From NCBI RefSeq assembly GCF_001894825.1, contig NZ_BCWY01000020.1:1-64000 (forward strand): DNA of 64,000 nucleotides. Reading direction: 5' to 3'. This DNA is from Rhodococcus jostii NBRC 16295. GTDB taxonomy: Bacteria; Actinomycetota; Actinomycetes; Mycobacteriales; Mycobacteriaceae. The translations under genes and the position numbers were made by a program. Under the pieces are notes generated by a model. The model saw only the letters and a program-made list of their open reading frames with translations, was not told the DNA's origin and searched no databases. This document shows positions 8,698 through 17,512 of the stretch, piece after piece. The stretch's first letter is position 1. Every line of letters begins with the position of its first letter.

Positions 8698-9654
8698 CTA
8701 CTTCTCGCCGCGGAACGCGGCACCGGCGATGGACGTGGACTCCTTGCCGTCGGGGCCGACGGGAACGTCGCCCTCGAGGGTGGTGCGGTACAGCACGCGG
8801 GTGACGTCGAGGTGGTCGAGGTCGGTGGGCGCGAGGTGGGCTGTGGCACGGTTGTCCCAGAATGCGAGGCTGCCCGGCGCCCAGCGGAAACGCACCGTGT
8901 AGGCGGGGTTCGTCACCTCGGCGAAGAGCAGATCCAGCAGGCGGTCGCTCTGGGACGGAGAGACTCCCACAATCCGGGCGGTGAATCCGGGCGTCACGAA
9001 CAGGGCCCGCTCCCCCGTCACCGGGTGCACGCGGACCACCGGGTGTTCGGTGACGAGCGGGTTCTCCCGCGTCTTCTGGGCGTAGCTGCTGTCCTCGGCC
9101 CACTGCGGGTGACGTCCGCCGAAACGGTGCTCGGCGCGGAGTCCGTCGACGAGGCGCTTCAGTGATTCCGGCAGACCCTCGTACGCGGCGACGAGGTTCG
9201 TCCACTGGGTGTCGCCGCCCTGTTCCGGGACGATGTGCGCGCGCAGGATCGTGCCGGCCGGCGGGTTGATCAGCGCGGTGACATCGGTGTGCCACTTGTT
9301 GTCGTAGCTGTACTTCTTGCGCCCGAAGCGCTTCTCGTACTTGCGACTGTCGACGGCGAGGATCTGCGGGAAACCCTCGGGTGCTTCGTCGTCGTACGGG
9401 TGCGACGGGGTCACGTCACCGAACTTCCGGGAGAACGCGATCTGTTCGGCGTGCCCGATCTCCTGATCGCGGAAGAACAGAACCTTGTAGCGGTGCAGGG
9501 CGTCGCGCACCTGCACAACCTCGTTCTCGTTCAGTTCTTTCCGGAGGTCGATCCCGGAGATTTCGGCGCCGATGTGCCCGGCGACGGGGCGGACCTCGAG
9601 CGCGGTGTCCGCGATCTGATCCGATGCGGCGGGCGCGGCGGTGGTGAGTGTCAT
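8698..9654 (-). CDS. TauD/TfdA-family Fe(II)/2-oxoglutarate dioxygenase (2)
   Basis: This second dioxygenase has 318 residues and intact metal ligands HTD (about H122, D124) and TAHLAP (about H273), followed by the 2-oxoglutarate Arg region VTRVLYR. It shares long blocks with its neighbour, including the HPYD.APEG, DSRKY and FGGR segments, so the two arose by duplication. The ATG at 9654 begins a short Thr/Ala-rich lead. A palindrome about 75-96 bases upstream could bind the IclR regulator encoded next door. Like the first copy, it probably frees sulfur from a sulfonate or sulfate ester; different side-chain specificity would explain keeping both. Confidence 0.9.
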   Translation of the reverse strand: MTLTTAAPAASDQIADTALEVRPVAGHIGAEISGIDLRKELNENEVVQVRDALHRYKVLFFRDQEIGHAEQIAFSRKFGDVTPSHPYDDEAPEGFPQILAVDSRKYEKRFGRKKYSYDNKWHTDVTALINPPAGTILRAHIVPEQGGDTQWTNLVAAYEGLPESLKRLVDGLRAEHRFGGRHPQWAEDSSYAQKTRENPLVTEHPVVRVHPVTGERALFVTPGFTARIVGVSPSQSDRLLDLLFAEVTNPAYTVRFRWAPGSLAFWDNRATAHLAPTDLDHLDVTRVLYRTTLEGDVPVGPDGKESTSIAGAAFRGEK

Positions 9655-9728
9655 GAATACTCCTTGGGTTCGGGCTGAATCGAAACGTCGCGATCATCAT
9701 CGAATCCCGAACCCGATTGGTACAACGG

Positions 9729-9750
9729 CCTTTTCACAATGCGAAAAAGG
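9729..9750. promoter_or_regulatory. Palindromic operator candidate upstream of dioxygenase 2
   Basis: TTTTCACAATGCGAAAA, inside the longer CCTTTT...AAAAGG pairing, forms a near-perfect palindrome in an AT-rich patch. It lies between the IclR stop codon and the dioxygenase start. The size and symmetry suit an IclR-family site; binding is inferred. Confidence 0.4.
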
Positions 9751-9768
9751 TTCATCCTGAGTTTTTCC

Positions 9769-10497
9769 CTACCGGAACGCGGGAAATGCCGTTCCTGTAT
9801 TCACACCGATTCGCGCCGCGACGCCCCGCATCGAGGGCACGATGTCCCGCACCAGGTCGTCGGTCAGTCGCCGACGGAGAGCCTGGACACCCAGCGCGCC
9901 GCGAGGCTGCCCGTGGGCGTCCAGGACGGGGACCGCGACGGCACGGACCTCCCGATCCTCCGACAGCGTTGCGGCATAGCCGACCCGCCGGATCCGGTCG
10001 AGGTCCGAGGGGGCCGTCACCGAACCGCCGCGACGCGACGACGCGGAGCCGAACGCCAGAATGGCCATCCCCATCGCGCTGCTCCCCAGAGGCTGGCGGG
10101 CACCGGGCACTTGGTGCGCGCAGAACCGCTCGGGTGGGCGCGCGGAGAACACGGTGACCGCGACATCGTCCTTCACGACACCGAAGCTGGCGGTCAGCCT
10201 CAACCGCGCCGCGAGTGAATACAGGTGCGGGGCGAACGACTCGGTGTCGATTCGCGCCAGCGACGGCACGGCCAGGGAGATCAGACTCGGACCCACCCGG
10301 TAGCAGTCGGTCCGCTCGTCGCGTTCGAGCAATCCGCCGCGGACGAGCGCCTGCACGATGCGATACGCAGTGCTGACCGCCAATCCGGTGCGGGCGGCGA
10401 GCGCGCTGACGGTCAGGTCGCTGGGCCCGCCCTCGAAGCAGGCGAGTACGGCGATCGCCCGTTCCACCGCCTGCGACCCCGAACGCGGTGAATTCAC
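9769..10497 (-). CDS. IclR-family transcriptional regulator
   Basis: This 242-residue regulator has an N-terminal winged helix (about 8-70; core LTVSALAARTGLAVSTAYRIVQAL) and a C-terminal IclR effector-binding domain (about 80-240; recognisable GRQPLGSSAMGMAILAF-like stretch and the APVLD...GALGV core). It starts 26 bases after the stop of the LLM monooxygenase at 10524-11819 and shares its strand. It is therefore probably the last gene of that desulfurisation operon and may also control the dioxygenase downstream. IclR proteins act as repressors or activators of catabolic operons. The ligand here is presumably a sulfur compound or its product, which is inference. Confidence 0.9.
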   Translation of the reverse strand: MNSPRSGSQAVERAIAVLACFEGGPSDLTVSALAARTGLAVSTAYRIVQALVRGGLLERDERTDCYRVGPSLISLAVPSLARIDTESFAPHLYSLAARLRLTASFGVVKDDVAVTVFSARPPERFCAHQVPGARQPLGSSAMGMAILAFGSASSRRGGSVTAPSDLDRIRRVGYAATLSEDREVRAVAVPVLDAHGQPRGALGVQALRRRLTDDLVRDIVPSMRGVAARIGVNTGTAFPAFR

Positions 10498-10523
10498 GAG
10501 GCCTCCTTACCGTCTGAACGAAG

Positions 10524-11819
10524 TCAGGCCGACCGGGCGGCGGTGTACTCGGGAAGCGGCACCGCGAAACGGTCGCGCAGGGTCTTCTCCGCGTACTCGT
10601 GGCGGAAGAGCCCCCGCCTGCGGAGCAGCGGAACCACCTCGTCGACGAAGGTCTCGAGCCCGGACGGGAATGCGTCGGGCATGAGGTTGAATCCGTCGGC
10701 TGCCTCGGCGCGGAACCACGCCTCGATGGTGTCGGCCACCTGTGCCGGTGTGCCGATCACGGCGCGGTGTCCGCCGCCACCGTCCAACTCGCGCAGGAGC
10801 TGGGCGACGGTCAGATTCCGCTCCCGCGCCAGCCCGACCACCGATTCGCGGAACCCGAGGGAACCCGCGAACGTCGCCGGGTCGGGCGGTCCGTCCAGCA
10901 GCGACTGCGGGACGGGACGGTCGAGGTCGAGTTCCTCTAGCGGCACACCGAGAGTCAGACTCAGCCGGTCCCAGCCGAACCGGGCTGGGACGTGGGCGCG
11001 GAGCTGCTCGTGCCGAGCGACGGCCTCCGCTTCGGTCGAGCCGATGACCGTGATCAGCCCGGGCAGGATCTTCACGTCCTCGGGGTTGCGGCCGGCGGCA
11101 CGCGCCACATCCTTGACGTGCTTGTAGTGCCTGCGCCCGGCGTCGAGTGTCAGTTCTGCGGAGAAGACGCCGTGCGCGGTCCGGCCGGCGAGGTCACGCC
11201 CGGCGGGCGACCCGCCTGCCTGGACGAGCGGCGGCTGCCCCTGCTCCGACGGCGGCACCCGCAGCACACCGTCGAGATCGAAGAACTCGCTGTGATGCGA
11301 CACCGGGATCCCGCTCCGAGCGCTCTCCCACAGTGCGGTCACCACCTCGACGAACGCCTCCGCGCGGCGATAGCGGTGATCGCGGTCCGGGATCTGCTCG
11401 AATCCGAAATTCGCTGCCGCCGTCGGCGAGTAGGTGGTGACCACGTTCCACGCCACCCTCCCGCCGCTGAGGTAGTCGAGGGTGAGGAACCGTTCGGCGA
11501 GGTCGAGCGGGTCGTTGAACGTGGTGGAGGCGGTCCCGATCAGACCCAGGTTCTCGGTGGCCTCGGCCACTGCCGCCAGAATCACCGACGGTTCCAATGC
11601 GCGGGTCGGCTTCACCCTGGGGTTCTCCCAGAATCCCGGCCCGTCGGCGAGGAAGAAGGCGTCGAGAGTGCCCCGCTCGGCGATCCGGGCGACCCGGGTG
11701 AAGTGGTCGAGATCGACGAACGAGTGCGAATCGACGTCGTCGAGCGTCCACGCTCCGGGCGCGATTCCCACGTCGAGGACGTTCACATTGAGCACCAGTT
11801 GGCGTCGGGATCTACTCAC
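10524..11819 (-). CDS. LLM flavin monooxygenase, NtaA/SnaA/DszA type (module A, long)
   Basis: This 431-residue FMNH2-dependent monooxygenase belongs to the NtaA/SnaA/SoxA/DszA branch of the luciferase-like family. The hallmarks are the N-terminal LNVNVLDVG strand, the ADGPGFWENP loop, the GLIGTASTTFNDP segment, SGGRVAWNVVTT, the QAGGSPAGRDLA flavin-phosphate region and a C-terminal DGFNLMPDAFPSGLE block. Family members oxidise sulfones, sulfonates or chelates. It ends an operon of short LLM, DszC-like enzyme, this gene and IclR, with only 16 bases between it and the DszC-like gene. It is closely related by eye to the LLM at 23760-25034, so the two are duplicates. FMNH2 must come from a separate reductase, perhaps the two encoded at 25.8-26.8 kb. 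Confidence 0.9.
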   Translation of the reverse strand: MSRSRRQLVLNVNVLDVGIAPGAWTLDDVDSHSFVDLDHFTRVARIAERGTLDAFFLADGPGFWENPRVKPTRALEPSVILAAVAEATENLGLIGTASTTFNDPLDLAERFLTLDYLSGGRVAWNVVTTYSPTAAANFGFEQIPDRDHRYRRAEAFVEVVTALWESARSGIPVSHHSEFFDLDGVLRVPPSEQGQPPLVQAGGSPAGRDLAGRTAHGVFSAELTLDAGRRHYKHVKDVARAAGRNPEDVKILPGLITVIGSTEAEAVARHEQLRAHVPARFGWDRLSLTLGVPLEELDLDRPVPQSLLDGPPDPATFAGSLGFRESVVGLARERNLTVAQLLRELDGGGGHRAVIGTPAQVADTIEAWFRAEAADGFNLMPDAFPSGLETFVDEVVPLLRRRGLFRHEYAEKTLRDRFAVPLPEYTAARSA

Positions 11820-11835
11820 GGCGTTGCCTTCCGAA

Positions 11836-13065
11836 TCAGAAGTATCCGGTGTCGGGGAGCGGAGTGTCGTTGACCACGAGGTCGCCGATCACCCGCGCCT
11901 TGTACACCGTCGGGTTGTGGGAGAACAGGGTTCGCAGATTGCGCCAATGCCTGTCCAGGTGCGCCGACTCCCGGGTTGCGGAGGCCCCGCCCACCTCGAA
12001 CAACCGGGTGGCCGCCCGGAGCGCGACGTCCTCGATGGAGATTTTCACCTTGGCGGCCAGTACCGCGGCCTCCTGCTCGAGCCGGGGATCGACACCGGAG
12101 GTGCGCGCGACGTCCGCGGCTACATCCTGTGCGGCCGCAGCGGCGCGGACCACCGATTCCGCCGCGAACGCTGCCGCCGACAGCGCGCCGACGATCTCGA
12201 GCAGTTGCGGGTCGTGACGCGGTTCCTCGGCGACGGCGTACACGAAGCTGCGCTCCCGGCCGCGAATCAGCTCGGCGGACTCGGTCGTGACGGTGCGGAG
12301 GATGCCCGCCGCGATCGCGTGCAGATACAACTGCGGAAGTGCCTGCCGCGGCCGGGTCTGGCCGTCACCACCGCGGAACGGCAGGGTCTCGGACTCGTCG
12401 ACGGCGACGTTCTCGAACACCGTCGTGCCGCTGCCGGTGTGGCGCTGGCCGATTCCGTCCCAGTCGTCCTTGTGGACGATGCCGGGACGGTCGGCGGGAA
12501 CAATGGCGCTGAGAGCCTTTCCGTCCGGAACGTTCGCGGAGACCCGGATGTAATCGGAATACAGCGAACCGGTGCTGTAGAACTTGACTCCGTCGAGACG
12601 GTACCCGCCGGGGTTCGGCGTCAGCGTCGATTCGAAGCTGTAGGAGCCCACGGCGCGGGTGCTCAGCTCGGAGGACGCTCCACCGAACAGTTTGCCCACC
12701 AGGATCTCCGGAAGCCAGGCGTCCTTGCGCTCGGTCCGCGGAACCCGCAACAGCTCCTCGACGAACGCGTAGTGAACGCGGACGACGTGCGGCACATCGG
12801 GATCGGCCTCGGCGAGGTCGACGACCAGGTCGAACAGATCCTGCAGCGTGTACCCGCCGCCGCCGTATTCCCGAGGCACGCGCACCGCACCGAGGCGGTG
12901 CTCGCGGATCAGGTCGATCGCCCGGTGCGGTCCTTCCGTCCCGCCACGGGCACGCCGCCGCGCTGCGTCCTCGGCTATCTCGGCGATCACGGCCGCCAGT
13001 TCGGCGGAGCCGCGTGCCGGTGGACGCACCGCTCCCGGCGCGGGGGCCTCGGATACCGCTGTCAT
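11836..13065 (-). CDS. Acyl-CoA-dehydrogenase-fold flavin monooxygenase (DszC/SfnB-like)
   Basis: This 409-residue protein has the acyl-CoA dehydrogenase fold but sits among monooxygenases, like the sulfide/sulfone monooxygenase DszC and SfnB. Visible features are the N-terminal helical domain, the VPREYGGGGYTLQDL segment (about 60), the middle domain with YRLDGVKFYSTGS, the DDWDGIGQRHTGSGT loop, and the C-terminal helices ending FEVGGASATRESAHLDRHWRNLRT. The catalytic Glu of true dehydrogenases is not evident. The start at ATG 13065 (MTAVSEAPAP) is preceded by an AGGAG-like site. The neighbours are a short LLM 28 bases upstream and a long LLM 16 bases downstream. I infer that it oxidises sulfur to sulfoxide or sulfone before LLM cleavage. 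Confidence 0.85.
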   Translation of the reverse strand: MTAVSEAPAPGAVRPPARGSAELAAVIAEIAEDAARRRARGGTEGPHRAIDLIREHRLGAVRVPREYGGGGYTLQDLFDLVVDLAEADPDVPHVVRVHYAFVEELLRVPRTERKDAWLPEILVGKLFGGASSELSTRAVGSYSFESTLTPNPGGYRLDGVKFYSTGSLYSDYIRVSANVPDGKALSAIVPADRPGIVHKDDWDGIGQRHTGSGTTVFENVAVDESETLPFRGGDGQTRPRQALPQLYLHAIAAGILRTVTTESAELIRGRERSFVYAVAEEPRHDPQLLEIVGALSAAAFAAESVVRAAAAAQDVAADVARTSGVDPRLEQEAAVLAAKVKISIEDVALRAATRLFEVGGASATRESAHLDRHWRNLRTLFSHNPTVYKARVIGDLVVNDTPLPDTGYF

Positions 13066-13093
13066 GGTGAATCTCCTGTCTTCGGTGGATTTT

Positions 13094-14026
13094 TCAGCTG
13101 GCCGGGAATGCGCTGCGGCCGCCGGCCAGTAGGGTCTCCGCCGTCTGCAAGCCCAGGCGGTCACGCAGGGTGTGCCGCGGGTCCTGGAAGATCGGCTCCC
13201 GCCGCACCGCGTCGAGCAGGGCGGGCAAGGTGGTCGTGGTGGCCCCGCGGAAGACGACGCCGTCAGCCTCCGTCGCCGGAGACGGATCGCCGCCGGGTGC
13301 CCACCATCGGTCGACCAGTACCACCTGGTCACGGGCCGCATCCGGGTCGAAATACGCGCGGTGGCGTCGTACCGCGTCCTCGTCCGGAAGAACCAGGGCG
13401 TCGGCCGTGCGCCGCGCCGTCACCAGTTCGGCCTCGTTCGCGGGGCGCCAGAACACGGGCGGTTTGCGTTGCGGTGGCTCGGGAACGTTCAGCGGTCCGG
13501 ACACGGAGAACGGTCCCGCATGATCGATGTAGACGATCCGCTCGGATTCCGCGAAGACGCCGCGGTCGGCGTCGTCGACGATGCTGTCGCCCGGCCAGCT
13601 CTCCCACAGCTCCCGGACGACCGACACCGCGTCGACCGCAGCCACCACCGGATCGGCGTTGGTCCACGGCCCGCTCGTCTGATCGGCGGGTCCGACCAGC
13701 CAACCGACCCTGCCGTGGGACCCGTGATCGAGCGAGCCGAGCCGACGCGCGAGATTGAACGGATGATCACGCACGGGTGCGGCGGCCACGACCAGTCCCA
13801 CCGACGTCGTGTGACGAGCCAGAACAGTGGCAGCCACGGTCGCGTCGATCGTCGTACGGCCGGGTTCCGTCTCGTCCTGGCGATCACCGCCGAGGACGAG
13901 GAAGTCGATGCCCGACTCGTCGACGGTGCGCCCGAACTCTTCTCGCCGCACCCGCTGCCGCGCGTCGAGCAGCTCGGTGACGACGGTCGCGTCGAGATGC
14001 AGCCCGACGACGGAATGACGGCTCAT
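13094..14026 (-). CDS. Short LLM-class flavin oxidoreductase-like protein (module A)
   Basis: This is a 310-residue luciferase-like protein, shorter and more degenerate than the 430-residue enzymes around it. The N-terminal half keeps LLM features: the DFLVLGG strand, VGLVVAAAPVRDHPFNLARRLGSLDHGSHGRVGW (read as separate blocks), and WESWPGDSIVDD. The C-terminal half has lost most of the barrel and flavin-phosphate motifs. A related protein is encoded at 20017-20943 beside the paralogous module, so the short and long forms travel together. It may be a partner subunit of the long LLM, as in luciferase alpha/beta, or a reduced enzyme. It starts a transcript preceded by a leader shared with the importer operon. 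Confidence 0.8.
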   Translation of the reverse strand: MSRHSVVGLHLDATVVTELLDARQRVRREEFGRTVDESGIDFLVLGGDRQDETEPGRTTIDATVAATVLARHTTSVGLVVAAAPVRDHPFNLARRLGSLDHGSHGRVGWLVGPADQTSGPWTNADPVVAAVDAVSVVRELWESWPGDSIVDDADRGVFAESERIVYIDHAGPFSVSGPLNVPEPPQRKPPVFWRPANEAELVTARRTADALVLPDEDAVRRHRAYFDPDAARDQVVLVDRWWAPGGDPSPATEADGVVFRGATTTTLPALLDAVRREPIFQDPRHTLRDRLGLQTAETLLAGGRSAFPAS

Positions 14027-14063
14027 GACGGTTCCCCTTTTCCGCGATTGTCGTCACCTTCCC

Positions 14064-14105
14064 AGAGCATCGGCCCCGGGACGAGCGTTGCACTCAGTCT
14101 GATTC
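14064..14105 (-). promoter_or_regulatory. Leader/promoter element shared with 19410-19454 (copy A)
   Basis: The sequence 38-79 bases upstream of the short LLM gene matches the one upstream of the importer operon. On the coding strand both read ATCAG, then GAGTG-NAA-CGCTCG (a five-pair hairpin), then GGGGCCGANGCTCT. A shared transcription-factor site or RNA leader would co-regulate importer and enzymes. Confidence 0.5.
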
Positions 14106-14147
14106 TGGTTTCACGGCCCAGCGAAACAGACTGTTCCGCAGCAGCAC

Positions 14148-15773
14148 TCACTTCCGCTCGGTCCACGTGTCGTAGAACCAGGGCACCGAGTTGGCGGCAT
14201 TGCGGAAGTCGTGGATGTGCGGGGCGACGGCGAAGATCTGGGTATCCAGCAGCAGTGGGATCGTGTAGGCGTTGTCGATCACGTGATCCTGGATTTGTTC
14301 GATCAACGCGATCCGCTTGTTCCGGTCGGTTTCGGTGACCTGCGAACGGAGCAGGCCGTCGAGATACGGATCGGTGCCTTCGAGCTGGAACAGATCACCC
14401 TGGTCGCTGTCGTAGTTCTGAGTCAGGCGGAAGGTGTCGGCCGTGGGCCACCCGTTGCGGCGCAGGCTCAGTTTCGGATCCGCGGTCGCCTTCGGATAGT
14501 TCGCGAAGTCGGTCTGTTTCAGCTGGAGCGAGATCCCGACCGCACGCAGTTGCCGCTGGACGAGTTCGTACAACGGTTTCGACGTGTGGTCATAGACGTC
14601 GATGTACAGGCTGAGTTCGAGTGGCCTGCCGTCCTTCTGCCGGATCCCGTCGGCGTTCCGCGTGGTCCAACCCGACGCGTCGAGCCGACGATTGGCCTCG
14701 TCCGGGTCGAATCGCACCTCGTCGGAACGGTCCTTCCACCCCAGCGCGCCCTCGGTGATGATGCTGTTCGCGGGTTTCCAGTTGTCCGAATACAGCGTGG
14801 ACACGATCTGATCCCGGTCGATCCCGTACATCACTGCCTTGCGCACGTTGACGTCGTCGACGAAATCGGCGGTCTGTCGCACGTCCAGGACGTTGGCCAG
14901 ACCCGGAGTGCGCAGGCCCAGAACCGTGAAGCCCTCCGTCTGCAGCAGCGCTTCGTCCGGCGGCTGGGTGTACCGGAGGGCGTCGCCCTCTCCCGAGCGC
15001 AGCGCACCCACGCGGATGCTGTCCTCCTCGATCGGTACGACCGTCACCGAATCCAGGTACGCCTCACCCTGGTGCTTCGCCGTGGCGGGCGCCCAGTCGT
15101 ACCCGCGACGCTTGACCAGCTTGATTTCCTTGTTCAGGATCTCCGACTCCGCGACGAACGGACCGCTGCCGATCAGATTGGTCACCACAGACTGATCCTC
15201 CTTGCTCGCGTCGATGGTCGCGTCCGCAACTAGGCCGGCGGTGTTCATCGACAACGCGGCCAGGAACGGTGCATTCGGCTCGGCGAGGCGCACCGTCACA
15301 GTTCGTGCACCCGGATCCGTGTCCACAGCCGTCACCTTCGGGAACCAGGCGTTGCGGGGAATCCCTTTCGGCTTGTCACCTTCGGCGAGCCACTCGATGT
15401 TGCGTTTGACGCTCGCCACGTCCAGCGGAGTGCCGTCGCTGTAGGTGACACCGTCGCGGATGACGAACTGGTAGGTGGTGCCGGGCGCGTCGACAGTCCA
15501 GCTCTCCGCGATCCACGGCACGAACTCGAATGTGTCCGGATCCTGGTACACCAGCCTGTCGAGAAGCTGATCCTTGACCAGGCTGTTCTGCCAATACGAC
15601 ACCTGGATCTGCATGGACGCCGTCACCTCGGCGTCGAGATACACCAGGTTTCCGCCGTCCTTGGCCTGCGATCCCGCTCCGGTGACGCCGTGCGCCTGAC
15701 CGCAGGATGCCACCACCACCGCAGTCGCCGCGATGCACGCCGCCACGCGGAAGCGTCCGAACCTGCGTGCCAT
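14148..15773 (-). CDS. Peptide/nickel-type ABC substrate-binding lipoprotein (importer 1)
   Basis: This 541-residue family 5 solute-binding lipoprotein should capture a substrate outside the membrane for the importer encoded just upstream. A signal peptide ends in a lipobox with Cys24 (VVVASCG). The body has the classic family 5 order: the YDTLVYQDP-like region, FVPWIAESW, YQFVIRDGVTYSDGTPLDVASV, a central FLAALS segment, and the late RKAVMYGIDRDQIV motif. I use the ATG at 15773 because a GGAGG site lies about 9 bases before it. It ends the operon of permease, permease, ATPase and binding protein. The neighbouring desulfurisation genes suggest an organosulfur ligand rather than ordinary peptides. 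Confidence 0.9.
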   Translation of the reverse strand: MARRFGRFRVAACIAATAVVVASCGQAHGVTGAGSQAKDGGNLVYLDAEVTASMQIQVSYWQNSLVKDQLLDRLVYQDPDTFEFVPWIAESWTVDAPGTTYQFVIRDGVTYSDGTPLDVASVKRNIEWLAEGDKPKGIPRNAWFPKVTAVDTDPGARTVTVRLAEPNAPFLAALSMNTAGLVADATIDASKEDQSVVTNLIGSGPFVAESEILNKEIKLVKRRGYDWAPATAKHQGEAYLDSVTVVPIEEDSIRVGALRSGEGDALRYTQPPDEALLQTEGFTVLGLRTPGLANVLDVRQTADFVDDVNVRKAVMYGIDRDQIVSTLYSDNWKPANSIITEGALGWKDRSDEVRFDPDEANRRLDASGWTTRNADGIRQKDGRPLELSLYIDVYDHTSKPLYELVQRQLRAVGISLQLKQTDFANYPKATADPKLSLRRNGWPTADTFRLTQNYDSDQGDLFQLEGTDPYLDGLLRSQVTETDRNKRIALIEQIQDHVIDNAYTIPLLLDTQIFAVAPHIHDFRNAANSVPWFYDTWTERK

Positions 15774-15829
15774 GAGCTGTGAACCTCCGAGTTGTGTGAA
15801 GTGGCGTCGAATTCGATGGGCGGCGGCAT

Positions 15830-17512
15830 TCACGCGGTGAGCGGAATCCTGCCGGGGACCGCATCGATCAGGCGCGCCGTGTACGGATCCGCCGGGTTGC
15901 CGAAAACCTGCGCGATCGAACCGGACTCGACGAGGCGGCCGTGCTCGAGCACGGTCACCGTGTCCGAGATCTGACGAACCAGGCTGAGATCATGGGAGAT
16001 GAACAGGTACGTCAAACCGAGCTGAGCCTGCAGATCGACCAGAAGGTCGACGATCTGCGCCTGTACCGTGACGTCCAGTGCCGACGTCGGCTCGTCGAGC
16101 ACCAGGATCTGCGGGGCCAGGACGAGCGCGCGCGCCAGGACCACCCGTTGACGTTGACCTCCCGAGATCTCCAGTGGCCTCCGCCCGAGCACGTCGGACG
16201 GCAACGCGACCCGGTCGAGCACGTCACGCACCGCGGACCGCCGACGTGCCCGGTCACCCGATCCGGCGATGCGCAGGGGCTCCTCGATCACGTCGAAGAT
16301 GGTGTAGCGCGGGTCCATCGCGGCCAACGGGTTCTGCTGCACCGTCTGCAGGACTCGCGCATTCTGACGGTACGACCGCGGATCGGTGCCGAGTGGCCGG
16401 CCGTCGACGAACACCTCACCGGAATCGAACGTGCTGAGTCCGGCGACGATTCGGGCCGTCGTGGTCTTGCCTGAGCCCGACTCACCCACCAGTGCGTGCG
16501 TGGTGCCCCGGGCGACGGAGAACGACACCGAGTCGAGCGCCGCCACCCTGGACGGTTGCCCCTTGCCACGCCTACCGGTCGGGAACGTCTTCGTCAGGTT
16601 CCGGACATCGAGGAGTGATGGCCCGGACACGTCGGCGCCCGCGCGACGGTCGGCATACTTGTCGGGTGACAGCGCGGGTGCGTCGCTCATGAGCGTGACG
16701 GTGTAGGCGTCCTTCGGACGATCGAGGACGTCGCTCGCGGGTCCGGACTCACGGACACGACCCTCGTTGAGGACCAAGACCGAATCGCTGTGCTCGCGCA
16801 CCAGCGCCAGGTCGTGGGTGACGAACAGGATGCCGAGGCCCAGTTCTTCCTGCAGGTCGGCGAGCAGATCGAGGATGCGCTTCTGCACCGTGACGTCGAG
16901 CGCCGACGTCGGTTCGTCCGCCACCAGCACCGCCGGCTCGACGGCGATCGCGATGGCGATCAGGACGCGCTGCAACTGGCCACCCGACAGTTGGTGCGGG
17001 TACGACCGTGCTCGTTCGGCCGGATTGCGAATACCGACGCGATCGAGCAGACGGGTCACCTTCGCCCGGACGTCCCGGCGGGAGGCTCGCCCGTGCACGA
17101 GGAGCGTTTCCGCGACCTGGTCGCCGACGCGCTGCAAGGGGTCGAGCGATCCGAGCGGATCCTGCGGCACGAAACCGATGGTGCCGCCGCGCAGGTCGCG
17201 CCACTGGTTCTGCCCGTACCGGGTCACGTCCCGGCCGAGGATGTGCACACTCCCGGAGGAGATCCGGCCGTTGCCCGGGAGGAGTCCGATGGCCGCCCGC
17301 GCGATGGTCGTCTTGCCCGAACCCGACTGGCCGACCACCGCGAGCGTCTGCCCGCGCTCGAGTCGGAAGCTCACATCGTCCACCACCTGTATGGCCGGGA
17401 GGTGCGGGGACTCGGGCGCGTATTCGATGTGCAGGGACTTGGCCACGAACAACGGACCGTTCTCCTGCTGCGCGGCAGAACTCGTGGCCGGTGCTTCCGC
17501 AACCGCTGTCAT
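15830..17512 (-). CDS. Fused dual-domain ABC ATPase (DppD-DppF type, importer 1)
   Basis: This 560-residue protein carries two complete ABC ATPase domains in one chain. Domain 1 has Walker A GQSGSGKTT (about 61-69), signature LSGGQLQR and Walker B LVADEPTSALD. Domain 2 has Walker A GESGSGKTT (around 340), signature ISGGQRQR and Walker B LVLDEPTSALD. In many dipeptide importers these are separate genes, as in importer 2 of this window. It would energise the two permeases. The ATG at 17512 overlaps the stop of the upstream permease in an ATGA, indicating translational coupling. The binding-protein gene follows after 56 bases. Confidence 0.93.
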   Translation of the reverse strand: MTAVAEAPATSSAAQQENGPLFVAKSLHIEYAPESPHLPAIQVVDDVSFRLERGQTLAVVGQSGSGKTTIARAAIGLLPGNGRISSGSVHILGRDVTRYGQNQWRDLRGGTIGFVPQDPLGSLDPLQRVGDQVAETLLVHGRASRRDVRAKVTRLLDRVGIRNPAERARSYPHQLSGGQLQRVLIAIAIAVEPAVLVADEPTSALDVTVQKRILDLLADLQEELGLGILFVTHDLALVREHSDSVLVLNEGRVRESGPASDVLDRPKDAYTVTLMSDAPALSPDKYADRRAGADVSGPSLLDVRNLTKTFPTGRRGKGQPSRVAALDSVSFSVARGTTHALVGESGSGKTTTARIVAGLSTFDSGEVFVDGRPLGTDPRSYRQNARVLQTVQQNPLAAMDPRYTIFDVIEEPLRIAGSGDRARRRSAVRDVLDRVALPSDVLGRRPLEISGGQRQRVVLARALVLAPQILVLDEPTSALDVTVQAQIVDLLVDLQAQLGLTYLFISHDLSLVRQISDTVTVLEHGRLVESGSIAQVFGNPADPYTARLIDAVPGRIPLTA

